Positions 22,268-34,299 of a DNA stretch of 64,000 nucleotides are shown here, one piece after another; the first letter of the stretch is position 1, and every line of letters begins with the position of its first letter. The notes beneath the pieces are model-generated. The model ran no database searches and had not been told where the DNA came from. It saw only the letters and a program-made list of their open reading frames with translations. The DNA is taken from NCBI RefSeq assembly GCF_019925205.1, contig NC_083560.1, positions 32,596,270 to 32,660,269 of the forward strand, in the 5' to 3' direction. Source of the stretch: Metopolophium dirhodum. Taxonomy: Eukaryota > Arthropoda > Insecta > Hemiptera > Aphididae. Position numbers and translations under genes: made by a program.

Positions 22268-23342
22268 TAAAATAAGATATTTTAAAAATAAAGGAAAATA
22301 AATATAACTACATAATATTATGTAGATTTTAATAATAAATTTGAGGTATATCTCATGAACCAAGTTGTTATGTTTTTCAAAATATTATACCTAACTTATA
22401 CAGGGACACTCCCTTCCCTCAAAATTTTTATGTCCTGTAATATTCATCTCATCATATTTACTTATTATATAAATTTGTATATAGATTGTAAATTTTCTTA
22501 AGAAAAAAAAACTTTTACATGGACAAAAACTTATATTTTGATAATATGACGTATATATTTGTTTAAAAATCTATTTAATATGTTCAAATATATTGAATAC
22601 ATTATTTTATAATATAAATAGAATTTTTTTATATATATATCTTAGGGTGGTCCTTATTTATATGGGTCAAATATTTTTGTTTGAAAATTGTACCCCCTTA
22701 ATTTGTTAAGTTATATAAGTTAGTCATTTGGGAAAAATTTGGAAGATCTCACTCAACCCCTTCTGGTGCCGCATTAGGGTTGAAATATGGAAAAAGAGGG
22801 TAGTTGTTTTTTTTTTTTTTTATTTAATTCAGAAGGTATAGTATTTAACGAAAATATGCAAAGAGCTAAATGATAGATTTTAACATTGTCTATAAAAAAG
22901 CATATTACGTAAATTCTCGTAAGTCCATTGGTTTTCATGGAAAACTATATAATAAAAACATTCAATGTATTGTAATATACATTTTTCTCGTTTATTTAAA
23001 AGCTTATAATATAAATATATATGGATGTATGATAACAGTACAATTTTGATTTAATATGTAATAGTTAATCAGTCGAAGAAATACTGTAAACATTTGTCGG
23101 TGGCTATGGAAATAATTATTTTTAGAATTCAACTGTTCTGTTACCCTTGTTACCACTGAATAATATTGCTAAGTCTTATCATATCTTATTTTTTTCGTTG
23201 GCACATATTATTATCAAAATATTTACGATACTGTTTTCATAGTTTAATGTACAACACACACCATTTTAGTATTCGATAAGTGGTCTAAGCGTATTGTTTG
23301 TCGTTTGTCGTTGAATTTAGAGATTAAGTTGTACTTACAATT
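22268..23342. other. AT-rich intron sequence with a lone hAT-like end
   Basis: At 22644 the sequence TTAGGGTGGTCCTTATTTAT resembles the TAGGGTGTTCCTTA end of the transposon at 25936. No matching right end (GGACCACCCTA) was found downstream, so the left end may belong to the decayed copy at 23343-24538. A T-run lies at 22808-22823. Confidence 0.35.
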
Positions 23343-24538
23343 GATTAATTGTTTCTGGGACAGGATATGAAATATCTTCAGCTGTGTATGATACTTTACA
23401 AAAATGGTCATTACTAGATAAAGTCGAAGCATTCGTATTTGATACTACAGCTTCTAACACAGGGAGGTTGAATGGGGCAGCCATACTATTGGAACAAAGT
23501 TTAGAAAGATAAATTATATTTTTGGCGTGCCGACATCACATTTTTGAACTTGTCTTACAAGGTGTATTTTTAGAAGTTAAGTTGTTTACCATGACAGGAC
23601 CAGATATATTACTTTTTAAAAGATTTCAACACGCGTGGGAAAATATTGATAAAAGCAAATTTTCCACATCGGTTTCTGATTTCTATATTCATAATATTTT
23701 AAAAAATGATGCTGACGAAATTATTTTATATGCGACAAAAAAATTACTGAAAATCTTCCTCAAGATGATTACCAAGAGTTTTTAGAACTCGTTATCATAT
23801 TTTTAGGCGGTGTTCCACCTCGAGGCATTGCTTTTAGGCAGCCTGGCCCATACCATTTAGCCAGATGGATGGCTAAGGCCATATATTCTTTAAAGCTATA
23901 CATATTTAAAGATCAATTTAAATTAAATAGCAAAGAAAAGGCGTTAAAAAATATTTGTTGTTTTATAGTTAAATGTTACGTTTAGGCTTGGTTTTCGTCA
24001 CCCAATGCAATTGAAGCTCCAATTAATAATATATTATTTTTAAAAAAAATTAGAAGAATATAAATTGTACAATAAAAGAATTTCAGACGTAGCATTAAAG
24101 AAAATAATAAATCATTTGTGGTATTTAAATCCAGAGTGTGTTGCATTTTCGATATTTGACGATCGTGTAGATAACAGTACGAAACTCAAAATGAATGAGA
24201 AAATATTGAGTACCTACGATTCAAGCATAAACGATGATGAGGAAGAAATCAAGTTGAAAAAAAAAATAGCACTGGAATTGGAAGACGTTTCACAGTTTAT
24301 TCAAAAAGATCTTTTAATTGATTTAATAAACTCTAAATCAATTGGAATGTTCAAGAGATTTCAAATTTCCACAGTTTTAACTATTGACCCGGCCAATTGG
24401 AATAATCACGAGGACTACAAAATAGGAAAACAAATTATAAACTCACTAAAAGTCGTAAATTGATAAAAGTCAAGCTCGTTGAAGAATATAACAAGAAATT
24501 TACAAAAAACGAAGAACAAAAACAACTTGTTTTACAGG
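23343..24538 (+). pseudogene. Decayed transposase, same family as 26473-28014
   Basis: The reading is collinear with the better copy at 26473-28014: FDTTASNTGRLNGA, then LACRHHIFELVLQGVF, a GGVPPRG segment, HLARWMAKAIYSLK, INHLWYLNPECVAFS and GKQIINSLKVVN, then EEYNKKFTKNEEQKQ. It is broken by at least two stops (about 23509 and 23983) and frame changes near 23745, 24045 and 24460. The D-T-T-x-S-N-T-G and C-x-x-H segments suggest a transposase with an RNase-H-like core. The N-terminal part and the right end are missing. Related but clearly diverged from its neighbour, so not a recent duplicate. Confidence 0.65.
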
Positions 24539-25927
24539 TAATATATTTTACTATTTTCAAAATAAATTAAACTTAAAAATGTTATTATATTTATGTTGTA
24601 AAAATTACACGAAAATCAAGTAAATAAAACCAAAACGTATATTACAGAATCTTAAGACTTTTTTAGCCGTAATGTTTTTTTATATTATTTAATTCTGTAT
24701 AATTGTTACTCAATATATTTTGTCCTAACTACACGATAAGTAGTCAAATTAATGTATATTTTTTGGTGTCAAAGTGAATCTAATTCATACTTGTTACTTT
24801 TAGGAGATAACAATTGAAAATTCCTTGTAATATCGAAAATACCAACAAAAAAATTCAGTAAAACCAGGATATTTTACGAAAAAAACAGTTTTTAACTAAA
24901 TCAATTTTGTAATTTTGTAATTATATCCTAATGTTTATATTATTAATAATTTTTTTGCAAGAAAAACTTTCTAAATATTTTAGAGCCATTTATAGGTAAT
25001 CAAGGTATTAAATTGTCAATAAATAATAATTCGCTGAGTTTTTATAAAGACTTGAAAATTTACTACCAAGTTGCTTACAAGTGGTTATTATTTAAACTTA
25101 AAAAGATGTTAAGCGTAAATAAAAATGAACATGATAAAATTATATCAAATTATTTTAAATTGGAAATTCTAAAAATTGTATTTCTATATCTAATAATCAA
25201 AAATTTAAGACTGATTCCTCATCAGTTTGTCTACCATTAACAAAAAATAAATGTACAGAAAAGTTGTTTCTCGTGGAAGGATATTTTTATTTGAGTGTCA
25301 TTTAAAAGGATTAAACCATACTTAATAACTTTCACCGGATATTTACCTATGTGATTATTATAAATATGAATATGTCCACATAATACCTGTGTATTCTAAC
25401 TCTACATTATGTACGACCAATTACTGACCGATATAGGACTATGGCCAACCAGAGCCCCAAGGCCAAATAGAAAATTTTAATGGGACCTTGATTTATATGA
25501 TTGGCTACTTTGTACAGAAACAACCAAAAAAAAAATAGTGTCTATACTTAAAATATGAGTTATTCGCTTATAACAGGGCAATTAATGATACAACGTACAC
25601 ACCGTTTTACCTATAACACGGATATAATACAAAATCCATATTTGACCACAATTTTTTAAGTACTTGCATTTTACTGGAATTCGAAAAATTAAATAATATT
25701 TAAGACAAACTCCCAAAATTATTAGTGGACAGGTACTTCAAAAAAAAATATTATGACTTAAGAAAGGTACAGGTAAAATTTAAATTAAACAAAAAAGTAC
25801 TAAATAAAGACGAAAGACGAAAATTAAAATTTGCTTACAGGTTGATCAGTTGTTTTCACATTGCATACATTTTATGTGAAAAAATATTGGCCGGCTTACC
25901 AGATGTAATATACAATAAAATATAAAT
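24539..25927. other. AT-rich intron sequence with small unassigned frames
   Basis: Frames of 75 codons (25013-25240) and 66 codons (25725-25925) are lysine-rich and could be debris of the neighbouring transposases, but I recognise no motif. The second ends where the next transposon begins. Confidence 0.3.
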
Positions 25928-25935
25928 GTATACAT

Positions 25936-28499
25936 TAGGGTGTTCCTTAGCTATAGATGATGGGAAAAAAATATCATAAAATGTTTGGTCTCACCCCCTA
26001 ATATTGTGCCTATATGTATAAAAATGAACTACAAAAAGTTTTGGTTCGATCAGATAAGGTTAACCCGTGCCGACTTGTGATTTAAGTTTGAACTTGCTAC
26101 ATTTTTCAATATTTACGAAAATTTTTAACATTTTCATAAATATTTCGTTAACCTTTAGAAATATCGATATTTTTAATATTACATATTTTAAAGTAAATTA
26201 AATTTGCTATAACTTTTATTTTATTACATTTTTTCATATCTCCAATGGTTCGTGAAGTATTTCGACTTGAGTCCAAAAAAACACAATTTAGGTAGTTTTT
26301 CATAATTATGAATTATTGCGCGGGCTAAAATAATTGTTACAAAACTCCCATATGAAATTTTCTATAAAGTTATTTTATGTATTTTTGCCTTCATATTATC
26401 GCTGGTAATATAACAATCACAATACAAGTATAATGTTGAGGAATATGTTATAAATCAAACTTCTATACATAGGTGTCGAGAAATATATCGTCGCGAGCGC
26501 AGTGAACTAATTAAATTACGATTTAAAGAATCTGCACCTAATTACGTGGTTGTACATTGGGATGGGAAATTATTACCAGACACTAAAATGAGAAATACAA
26601 CTGTAGAACGACTACCAATTGTGATAACAAGTACGAATATCGAGCAAATTATAAATGTTCCGCAACTTGAGCGGTCGACAGGCAAAGAACAGGCTGCAGC
26701 TGTGTGTAATGCATTACAAGAATGGGGATTATGTGATATTGTTCAGGCATTGTGTTTTGATACAACTGCTTCCAATACAGGACGCTTAAATGGAGCATGT
26801 ATTTTAATTGAACAAAAACTCGGTAAAGACCTATTATATCTTCCTTGTAAGCATTATATTTATGAGCTAATTTTGAGATCTGTTTTTGAAATTAAAATAC
26901 CAGAAGTTACATCAAGCCCAGCCATTCCATTATTTAAAAATTTTCAAAAAGAATGGTATAAATTAGATATTAACAAATGTAACATCGGAATTGAAGATCA
27001 GGCATGTGGCGTGGCTTTAGAAAATGTTAAAGAAGATATTCTGAATTTTGTTAAAAGTAAATTAGAAACTAAACAGCCTCGTGGAGATTATCGTGAATTT
27101 TTGGAGTTAATATTTATTTTTATTGGCGGTAATTTGGAAAATAAAATTAAAATGCATCCTCCCGGAGCCATGCATCAAGCCCGGTGGATGGCACGAGCAA
27201 TTTATTGCTTAAAAATATTTTTGTTTAGAAGCCAATACAATATTTCCGACTTAACAAAAAAAGCAATCGGTGAAATTTGTGTTTTTATTATTAAATTTTA
27301 CGTCAAAGCTTGGTTTACTTGTCCATTGCCAAATAAGTCCCCAAATCAAGACTTACAATTTATAAAAGATATGAAATTATATGAAGTATTTGATAGAGAA
27401 ATATCTAGAGTATCAATTCCAAAATTATGCAACCATTTGTGGTATTTAACTGAAGAGGCTGCTGCATTATCTTTCTTTGATGATTCTATACCACTAGAGG
27501 TAAAGCGTCAGATGGTAAAAGCCTTAAAAAAAAAAGCGACAAAATATCCGGCCAAACGATTGATAATTAAACCAAACCAAATAGATGATAAATTTATTGG
27601 TAAGTAAATAAACATTAAGTTTAAAAAATATATTGAATACGTTTAATAATTCATAAAATAAAAAATAAGCAATTAATTATATTTAATATTATAATTTTTA
27701 CAGAAAAAAATATTGACGCATTTATAACAGAAGAAAGCTTAAAACTATTTTCCCGATTTAACATTGATGACGGATTCTTAAAACATGATCCGACTTTTTG
27801 GGAATCTAGTGAAAGTTACATAAATGGTAAAAAAATTATTAATTCATTAAAAATAGTTAACGATACTGCAGAGAGAGCCGTGAAGTTGATGGAAGAATAC
27901 AATTCTACACTCACATTAGATGAAGAACAAAAACAATTTATACTAAAATGTGTACAAGAACATCGGAAAATTTATCCAGATTGTAAAAAAAGCACCTTAC
28001 AACAACAATATTAATTTTCATTATTCTATAGAATTTTTTTTTATGATAAAAATATTTCATTTTTTTAATATATATTATAAAACATTAACATAATTATTAA
28101 TTATTCTATAACATTGTTTATTATAATTAATCGTTACTATGTTGCTCGTATTTCCAAAGATATCGTGTTTTTTTAGAGTCAAATCAATATAATTCACGAA
28201 CCATTAGAGATATGAAAAAATGTAATAAAATAAAAGTTATAGCAAATTTAATTTACTTTAAAATATGTAGTATTAAAAATATCAATATTTCTAAAGGTTA
28301 ATGAAATATTTACAAAAATGTCGAAAATGTTCGTAAATATTGAAAAATGTAGTAAGTTCAAACTTAAATCACAAGTCGGCACGGGTTAACCTTATCTGAT
28401 CGAACCAAAACTTTTTGTAGTTCGTTTTTATACATATAGGCACAAAATTAGGGGGTGAGACAAAACATATTTTAAAATCAAAAATTAAGGAACACCCTA
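25936..28499 (+). mobile_element. Complete hAT-like transposon with ~350-bp terminal inverted repeats
   Basis: The left end is TAGGGTGTTCC and the right end GGAACACCCTA. Immediately outside both is GTATACAT (25928-25935 and 28500-28507), a perfect 8-bp duplication as made by hAT-type enzymes. The inverted repeats run for about 350 bp (25936-26285 and 28150-28499) with only scattered mismatches, which is very long for this group. A two-exon transposase gene lies between them. Total length 2,564 bp. The high similarity of the arms points to recent movement, or to repair between the arms. Confidence 0.85.
26473..28014 (+). CDS. Putative transposase of an uncharacterised hAT-like family (two exons)
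   Basis: Exon A (26473-27599) and exon B (27704-28014) join in phase over a 104-nt intron (ATTG|GTAAG ... TTTACAG|AA). Exon A follows an acceptor TACATAG and is open throughout, so an upstream exon should exist but was not found; the first ATG-like start inside is near 26546. Visible landmarks: NYVVVHWDGK, FDTTASNTGRLNGAC (likely first catalytic aspartate), LPCKHYIYEL (the C/D-x-H type motif of several DDE transposases), HQARWMARAIYCLK and CNHLWYLTEEA, ending KIYPDCKKSTLQQQY. About 480 residues. No BED finger or classic hATC motif was seen, so family placement rests on the 8-bp duplication and on the catalytic-like motifs. Both exons are intact, so the protein may be functional if a 5' exon exists. 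Confidence 0.65.
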
Positions 28500-28507
28500 G
28501 TATACAT

Positions 28508-29070
28508 ATTAGAAAGGTAAGTAATGTTAGTATAAAATATATAATAGTAGTATAATAAAATTGTACCATTCCTGAATCCGAGGCACTTTGTTTAAACCCT
28601 GATTAAAAATTATTTTAGGATTAATCTCTCATAAAAAGAAAATAATGTTTTAGTAAAAACGAGTGATTTTAAAAAAGGAAAATAATATGAAGTGACTCGT
28701 TTCGAATATATTGGAAGTATTGTCACGTCACAGAATTTTAGGCTTTTATTAATATTATCATAAATTTCCCCAAGCATACTTTTCCATATATTATCAACGA
28801 TTAAGCGTACCTGTTCGGTACAACAATCGGCATGAATATTATTAGTATGCTATTGCACGTCTAAAATATAAAGTAAACAACAACGTTACACAACATATGT
28901 CCCCCAACCTCAGCTCTACGTAGTATCCGCCGACCTGTCGCCGAGGCTGCCGCCAATCATCGCCGTCGGCGTAACGGTCACGTATTGGCAGGTCATTTCA
29001 AAACCATATTAAATATTATTGTACAAAAATCCTAAAATGACCTGTATGAGTTTGAAATGAGTCTGCATTT
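28508..29070. other. Intron spacer with a short GC-rich patch
   Basis: AT-rich except for a GC-rich patch at about 28905-28990 (CGCCGACCTGTCGCC). It may be the 5' end of the copia fragment that follows, but no LTR structure was found. Confidence 0.3.
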
Positions 29071-29720
29071 GAAATGCGGGAGAAACTGCTGAATATTTAC
29101 AAGCGGAAGTCTGAGGAAAGTATACATTTGCTTCAACAGAAATTTTTCAGTTATTCCAAGAAACCAGCAGATGACATGTCAAAGCATATTTCTGAATTGA
29201 TCAATTTAGGAAGGAAACTGAGTATGGTGAGTATATAACATGGTTATAACAAACATTTTAATGACGTTACCAAATGAATATAATCATTTTGACAGTGCAT
29301 GGGATTCTATCCCAGCGGAAAGTAAAAAGTAAATAATTTAACTAGTCGTTTGTTGATCAAAGAATCACGGATACTCCAGATCAAAGTTGGTGAACAAGAG
29401 AAATCGAGTGCATTTCCCGCCAAATTTCAAAACATATCTGATGGAAGAAACGGCAGTTATGGTTAAGGTAAAAAAGAATTTACTAATAAAAATAATGTTA
29501 TATATTATAACTGTGGTAAAATTGGACATTATAAACAAGAATGTAGAAATTACCTACGTAGTATGAACGGTGGCAATACCGGTACTACAGATAAAAATTT
29601 AAATGCATTTGTAAGCGAGTCAAGGATAATATTACTTCAACAGATACGTGGGTATTAGACTCAGGAGCATCGGATCATATGAGCGCGAACTTAGAATGGT
29701 TTACAACTTATACTAAAAAG
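29071..29720 (+). pseudogene. Copia-type gag and protease fragment
   Basis: Read in order with frame changes: a gag segment (REKLLNIYKRKSEESIHLL, then SRLLIKESRIL), a CCHC zinc knuckle (YYNCGKIGHYKQECRNY), and the start of a copia protease with the catalytic WVLDSGASDHM. These are collinear with Ty1/copia polyproteins. Stops and shifts occur at about 29340 and 29465 and after 29610, and integrase and reverse transcriptase are absent. It is cut at about 29720 by unrelated LINE sequence. Confidence 0.7.
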
Positions 29721-30262
29721 ACGATACTGCGGCAGGTTTTGATAAAATATCAGTCAAACTACTAAAAAACATTACAACATTTATATCTGCCCCTCTTGCG
29801 CATATATATAACATGAGTTTATCAGAAGGTATTTTTCCAACGAAATTTAAACTAGCAATAGTCAAACCACTTTTCTAAAAGGGAAACATAGAAATTATGA
29901 GCAACTATAATTGCTATGCTATGCAAAATATTAGAAAAAATTGTGAAATCTAGACTAATGAGTTTCTTGGAAGAACATTGTCTTCTTTCAAAGAATTAAT
30001 TTGGGTTCAGACCAGGTGTAAGTACTGTAGATGCAATTTATAGCGTTTCAAGGTATATAATATAAAAAGGGTTGGATCATGGTGATAAAACTATAGAGAT
30101 TTTCCTAGATTTCGCCAAAACATTCAATACTGTTGACCATAAAATACTGTTAAAAAATTACCAATTTTTGGAATAAAAAATCATAGTTATAACTGGCTTT
30201 TGAGTTATTTAAAGGACAGGGCGCAAATGGTTATGATAAATAACATTCTAGGAAATGAACTT
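29721..30262 (+). pseudogene. Jockey/CR1-type reverse transcriptase fragment
   Basis: The fragment reads GFDKISVKLLKNI, IYNMSLSEGIFPTKFK, then (through stops) FLDFAKTFNTVDHKIL in place of the usual D-x-x-K-A-F-D-T-V-D-H, and WLLSYLKDRAQMV. These are reverse transcriptase motifs in LINE order. Many stops; truncated at both ends between copia and gypsy pieces. Confidence 0.6.
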
Positions 30263-30402
30263 CAATTTAATTTCAATCATAGGCCACTCACATATCTATT
30301 TAACATTAAGAACACATCGTCACAATTAATGTGATGGCGATTACAACTCGGAGAATTCGATTACGAAATTATTTATAGAGCAGGGTCATTGCTTTCAAAC
30401 AC
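30263..30402 (+). pseudogene. Gypsy RNase H fragment
   Basis: The short reading HRPLTYLFNIKNTSSQLM, then WRLQLGEFDYEIIYRAG, is the end of a Ty3/gypsy RNase H domain. One stop (TGA) falls in the middle. It abuts env-like sequence directly, so the integrase that should lie between is deleted. Confidence 0.65.
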
Positions 30403-30703
30403 ATTTGTCGAGATATTACAAAGTGCTAGGTCAGGACAAATACATCAGAGTTTAATAAGAGCAAAAGATTTACTAGAACATTTTAAAAACATTCAACTTA
30501 TTCTACCTAGTGGGACCAATATGCCACTCGAGGTGCAATATAGCAATGTTTACGATTTAGTAAAGCTTGCCGATTTGACGGTATATTCTAATAATAATAA
30601 CATTGTTTTTATTTTAAAGATTCCACTAGTGTATCAACATGTTTTAAGTTTATATAATTTAATACCACTTCCAGTGTGTACAGATAACAAAAAGAAATGT
30701 GTT

Positions 30704-30923
30704 CGCGCCGGCGGTAGCGTCGTAATAGTCCGTCCACACCGACCGATCACACACACACACACACACACACACACACCGCAAGTTTTGTATTTATTATTTT
30801 TATGTCAATTGTGTCGTCCGTGAATTATTATGTAATAGATAAATGTAGATAATGAGTTATGTAATGCAGCCGCCGACGGCTCGCTGTGTGGAAGCTTTAA
30901 CACGGCCGCCGGAATCGAATTTA
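30704..30923. repeat. Insertion with CA microsatellite inside env
   Basis: About 220 bp, GC-rich at both ends (CGCGCCGGCGG... and ...ACGGCCGCCGGAATC) with a (CA)n run at 30749-30776. It separates two env blocks that would otherwise be adjacent. No clear target duplication or inverted ends, so its origin is unknown. Confidence 0.5.
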
Positions 30924-31552
30924 ATGTATATTAAACCTAAGCACGATTTTTTAGCTGTAACAAAATCAAAGGAGCTCTACTCGACTTATGACAATTTTAA
31001 TCCCACCATTTGTAAACCTGTGCACGAATTTTTGGTATGTCCCGAAACGCACCCTTTACATTCTAGGAGTATGAGACCAGTGTGTGAAATACTCCTAATG
31101 CAGGAGCCGCGAGAGGTACCAGAAAATTGTGAGATACGACATATCGAAATGGCAACAATAGTGTTCCACAAATTAAAACAAAAAAACGAGTGGTTATATG
31201 TTACAAATAACGATTCATTATTCGTCACCTGCGATGGAGACCAAGAATCAAAGAACCACATATTAGAAGGAGTCGGGATAATTTCATTAAACGAAACATG
31301 CCGTGGTTATGCGAACAGAGACGTTCTCATTCCAGGACGCATAGCAGGAAAATCTCAGTATACTGATTTCATTCCAACATCGGTCATCAGAGACGGAGAG
31401 GAAGACAACAGCCAGAAGCAGTATGCCAAAATAATGGAGGCACATCATGTAAAAACAAACCAAATGCACGACATGAACGCAATAACTTATACTAAAGAAC
31501 AAATCACGAACCAACGACAACATGAAGACCGGTACGATCAAATCGAAACAAA

Positions 31553-31573
31553 TATATATATATATATATATAT
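31553..31573. repeat. TA microsatellite
   Basis: A run of alternating T and A near the end of the second env frame. Slippage here probably moved the membrane-anchor segment out of frame. Confidence 0.7.
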
Positions 31574-31909
31574 GTCGTAATTGGGGGAGCTTCTATAATG
31601 ATTATTATAACAATAAACATTATAATCGTCTGGTTCGTCAGACAGGAAACAACAAAAACACCACCACCCAGACCATGGGAGTGTCCTATCATTATGAAAA
31701 TAAATGGACACAAACCCCAACAGCAGAATCAACAGCGGAGGTCACCAACACAACACCAGAAAAAGTAGAAGTTGTTCCAGAGGAAGTGAGCGTAGTGTCC
31801 AACCTAATCTATCCCAAATTAAAATTCAACATGAATTAATGGGTGGAAATTTCTATACTTTATTTTAATTATTTTTTTTTTTTTTTTGAAAGTCAGAGAC
31901 TTTCATCTT

Positions 31910-31921
31910 AGAGGGGAGGGA
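31910..31921 (+). promoter_or_regulatory. Polypurine tract
   Basis: AGAGGGGAGGGA lies immediately upstream of the TGTAGTAAAC start of the LTR, the position and composition expected for the plus-strand primer of an LTR retrotransposon. Confidence 0.75.
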
Positions 31922-32640
31922 TGTAGTAAACCCAAAAGCCATTATATTATTTTAAATAAAATAAGTAAAATAATAAATTATACATAGTATAATTTATGAG
32001 TAGAAACGTAGGTATTAATATAATCCTAAATAACAGGAAACATAGAGCAAAGGTGAAAACAACAAGTAGTTTTACCTAGTCACAAAATAGTGCAATTCAA
32101 AAATATCAGGGATGTATTAATACCCACAGCTATAATACGATATTAAACAATATCACGTAGAATAAATTATATATTTAGTATAATTTATAAAGGGTAATAT
32201 AGGTAGTAATATGCAATGTAAAATAGGCCTAAATACAGGAAGCGTGGATCAGAGGTGAAAACAACAAGTTGTTTTACCTAGTCCCATCATAATGCAATTT
32301 ACTAGGGAAGTAATATTAGAATATAGATATCACGCCACCAATACGTCATTGTTAGAACCCGCATAAATACGGGTAGAGCACCTACTATTACTTAGAAGAT
32401 AGTCAGCCCTCGTCGTAGGTCTATCAAGCTTACGACAGTGCTTATAGTTATTTTGTAATTAAAACTTGTAATAATAAAGTGTTATGTAATTGTCATATTT
32501 AAAAAGTCTAAAAAGTGTTATTAATTATTTACCTATCTTTCTCAACCACGACTCAAGACGACAACGAACGTGCTACGTCGTTTAAATGATTATTGTATTA
32601 GTGTTCAACGTGTCCTTCACCGGGTAATTAAACAATTGTA
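31922..32640 (+). repeat. 3' LTR of the errantivirus-like element
   Basis: It starts with TG right after the polypurine tract. The U3-like part contains a partial internal duplication (about 31990-32115 and 32178-32300 share AAAGGTGAAAACAACAAGT-type phrases). A polyadenylation signal AATAAA lies at about 32473. The right end is not certain (no second complete LTR to compare); I place it near the ACCGGGTAATTAAACA at 32618-32634. Its first 290 bp recur at 17208-17497. Confidence 0.6.
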
Positions 32641-33214
32641 TTACATACCTAATAATGTTATCTATAACTAATCTATAAATTATACTTGTGTCAATATTGA
32701 ATATATATCAACCCTAACTGTCACAATACTTTAATATTATACAACAAAATGTTACTTGTAAGGTTATGGCCAGTATAAACTATGTAAGAACGGTTAGTTT
32801 TCCTTGATCACCTACAACCTAAACTCAAAACTGCATAAGACTAAGTCACGGCCCACTATAAGATATATCCATTGTACTTTGTTAGTATTATTGTTTGTAA
32901 GTCTTTGGTAATAAAACATAATGAATAATGATAAATGAAACTGAGTCCTTGTTATTCAAATATAAGATTATATTAGCTACCAAACCCTAGTCATAGTAAA
33001 TATATATTCATAAAATCTAACTACCGTTTCTTATACAGTAAAATAGTTAACTCGTTATTTTAAAGCTCAGGAAGAACAGAACAAGTTCAAGATGTTGAGT
33101 TTTATTGTAATTACATTGATTTTATAAAAGCAAAATGCAAACCTATACAGTGAACCTAGTGGTTGAATGCAATTTTCCGCTTCCAATATTAACAATAGGA
33201 TGACTATCTGTATA
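32641..33214. other. AT-rich intron spacer
   Basis: No supported gene or repeat. Confidence 0.35.
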
Positions 33215-34299
33215 CAGGGTGATTTTTTATCGTGAACCAGTTAATATCTCGGGAAGTATTAGGAATTTTAAAATAAATTTGTATTTTAAACTTTCTAGGT
33301 TTTATTATTTTACACTGTGCTACAATTTTGATAATTCTAACTTCCTTCCTTATTTGATAAAACACTATCAACTTTCGATTTTCAAATGGCAATGCCTATT
33401 TTCGATAACAAAAATCTATAAACATACTGAAAAAAATAATTTTAACGTTTACAGAATTTAATTTGAGTAATCCGTTTGCGACTTATTAATGCCTAAATAT
33501 TCATTAAATTTACTGCTACTGGGCAATTTAACAAACCCAACAGGAAAAACCAGAAGTCAAAGCAAAATTGTATCTCAATTTAACAATAAGTCGTAACGAT
33601 CATAATCCATAATAACTAATAAGTACAAAGGTCACGCAAATTGGACCTTAATATCTTATCACCACTCCCAGCTGAACACATCTGTGATGTTTACCGAAAT
33701 GTTTCATAACATGTGATTATTTGTTGATAACCTGATAATTGATAACCTTTGTCACTTCATACTTCATAATTTTTATACGACAGTTAAAACTTAAAATGCT
33801 TATAATCTAACACCGTGCTTAAAAGTTAAATTATATTAAAATACGTAATATGTAATTAATTCATTATTTCTATTAAGTTGCTTTTATAAGTCATGGTAGT
33901 TAGTGCATTTGAATTTTTGTTAACTTGTTCTTATCATTTGGAAATGTTTGCATTCGTTTTAAACTGACATCAGAAGATGTAATTTCGATAATTTGGTATA
34001 TTTAACTATTTACACTAGGACTTAAAAGGTACTTTATATCTCATAGAAAAATTATATTTTTTATTCATTACCATTATTTAAAATTTGAGAATGTTATGTA
34101 TAGTTTAATTATTTAACAATTTGTTAATGCCTTCAATGTTATATTTATTTATGATAGTATAACAATGTACTAACGCATGATACATATCAAAGACTTAATA
34201 GTATGTAACTATTATTGTATTTTTGTATTTTTTTCAAAATTTCTTTCATTCATGACTTGTAATCTTTTACTGGAGACGGATTCATATTCTTAAATTGCA

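Larger units (their letters stand above)
30403..31840 (+). pseudogene. Errantivirus-like env remnant (baculovirus F-like), interrupted
   Basis: Two plus-strand frames (30389-30823 and 30852-31580) together carry a protein resembling the env of insect gypsy-type endogenous retroviruses, related to baculovirus F proteins. The first holds a helical stretch and a segment ending in a PLPV-type motif; the second holds a cysteine-rich region. A block of about 220 bp (30704-30923) containing a CA microsatellite splits them. A hydrophobic anchor and short tail (from about 31598) lie in a third frame, beyond a TA microsatellite. Env would mediate membrane fusion of particles; here gag, protease and reverse transcriptase are gone and env is broken in at least two places, so it is inert. 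It is followed by a polypurine tract and LTR. Confidence 0.65.

Noticed and set aside
22640..22680. A second complete hAT-like transposon starting at TTAGGGTGGTCC
   Set aside because: No inverse right end was found before 25928, so only a lone end can be claimed.
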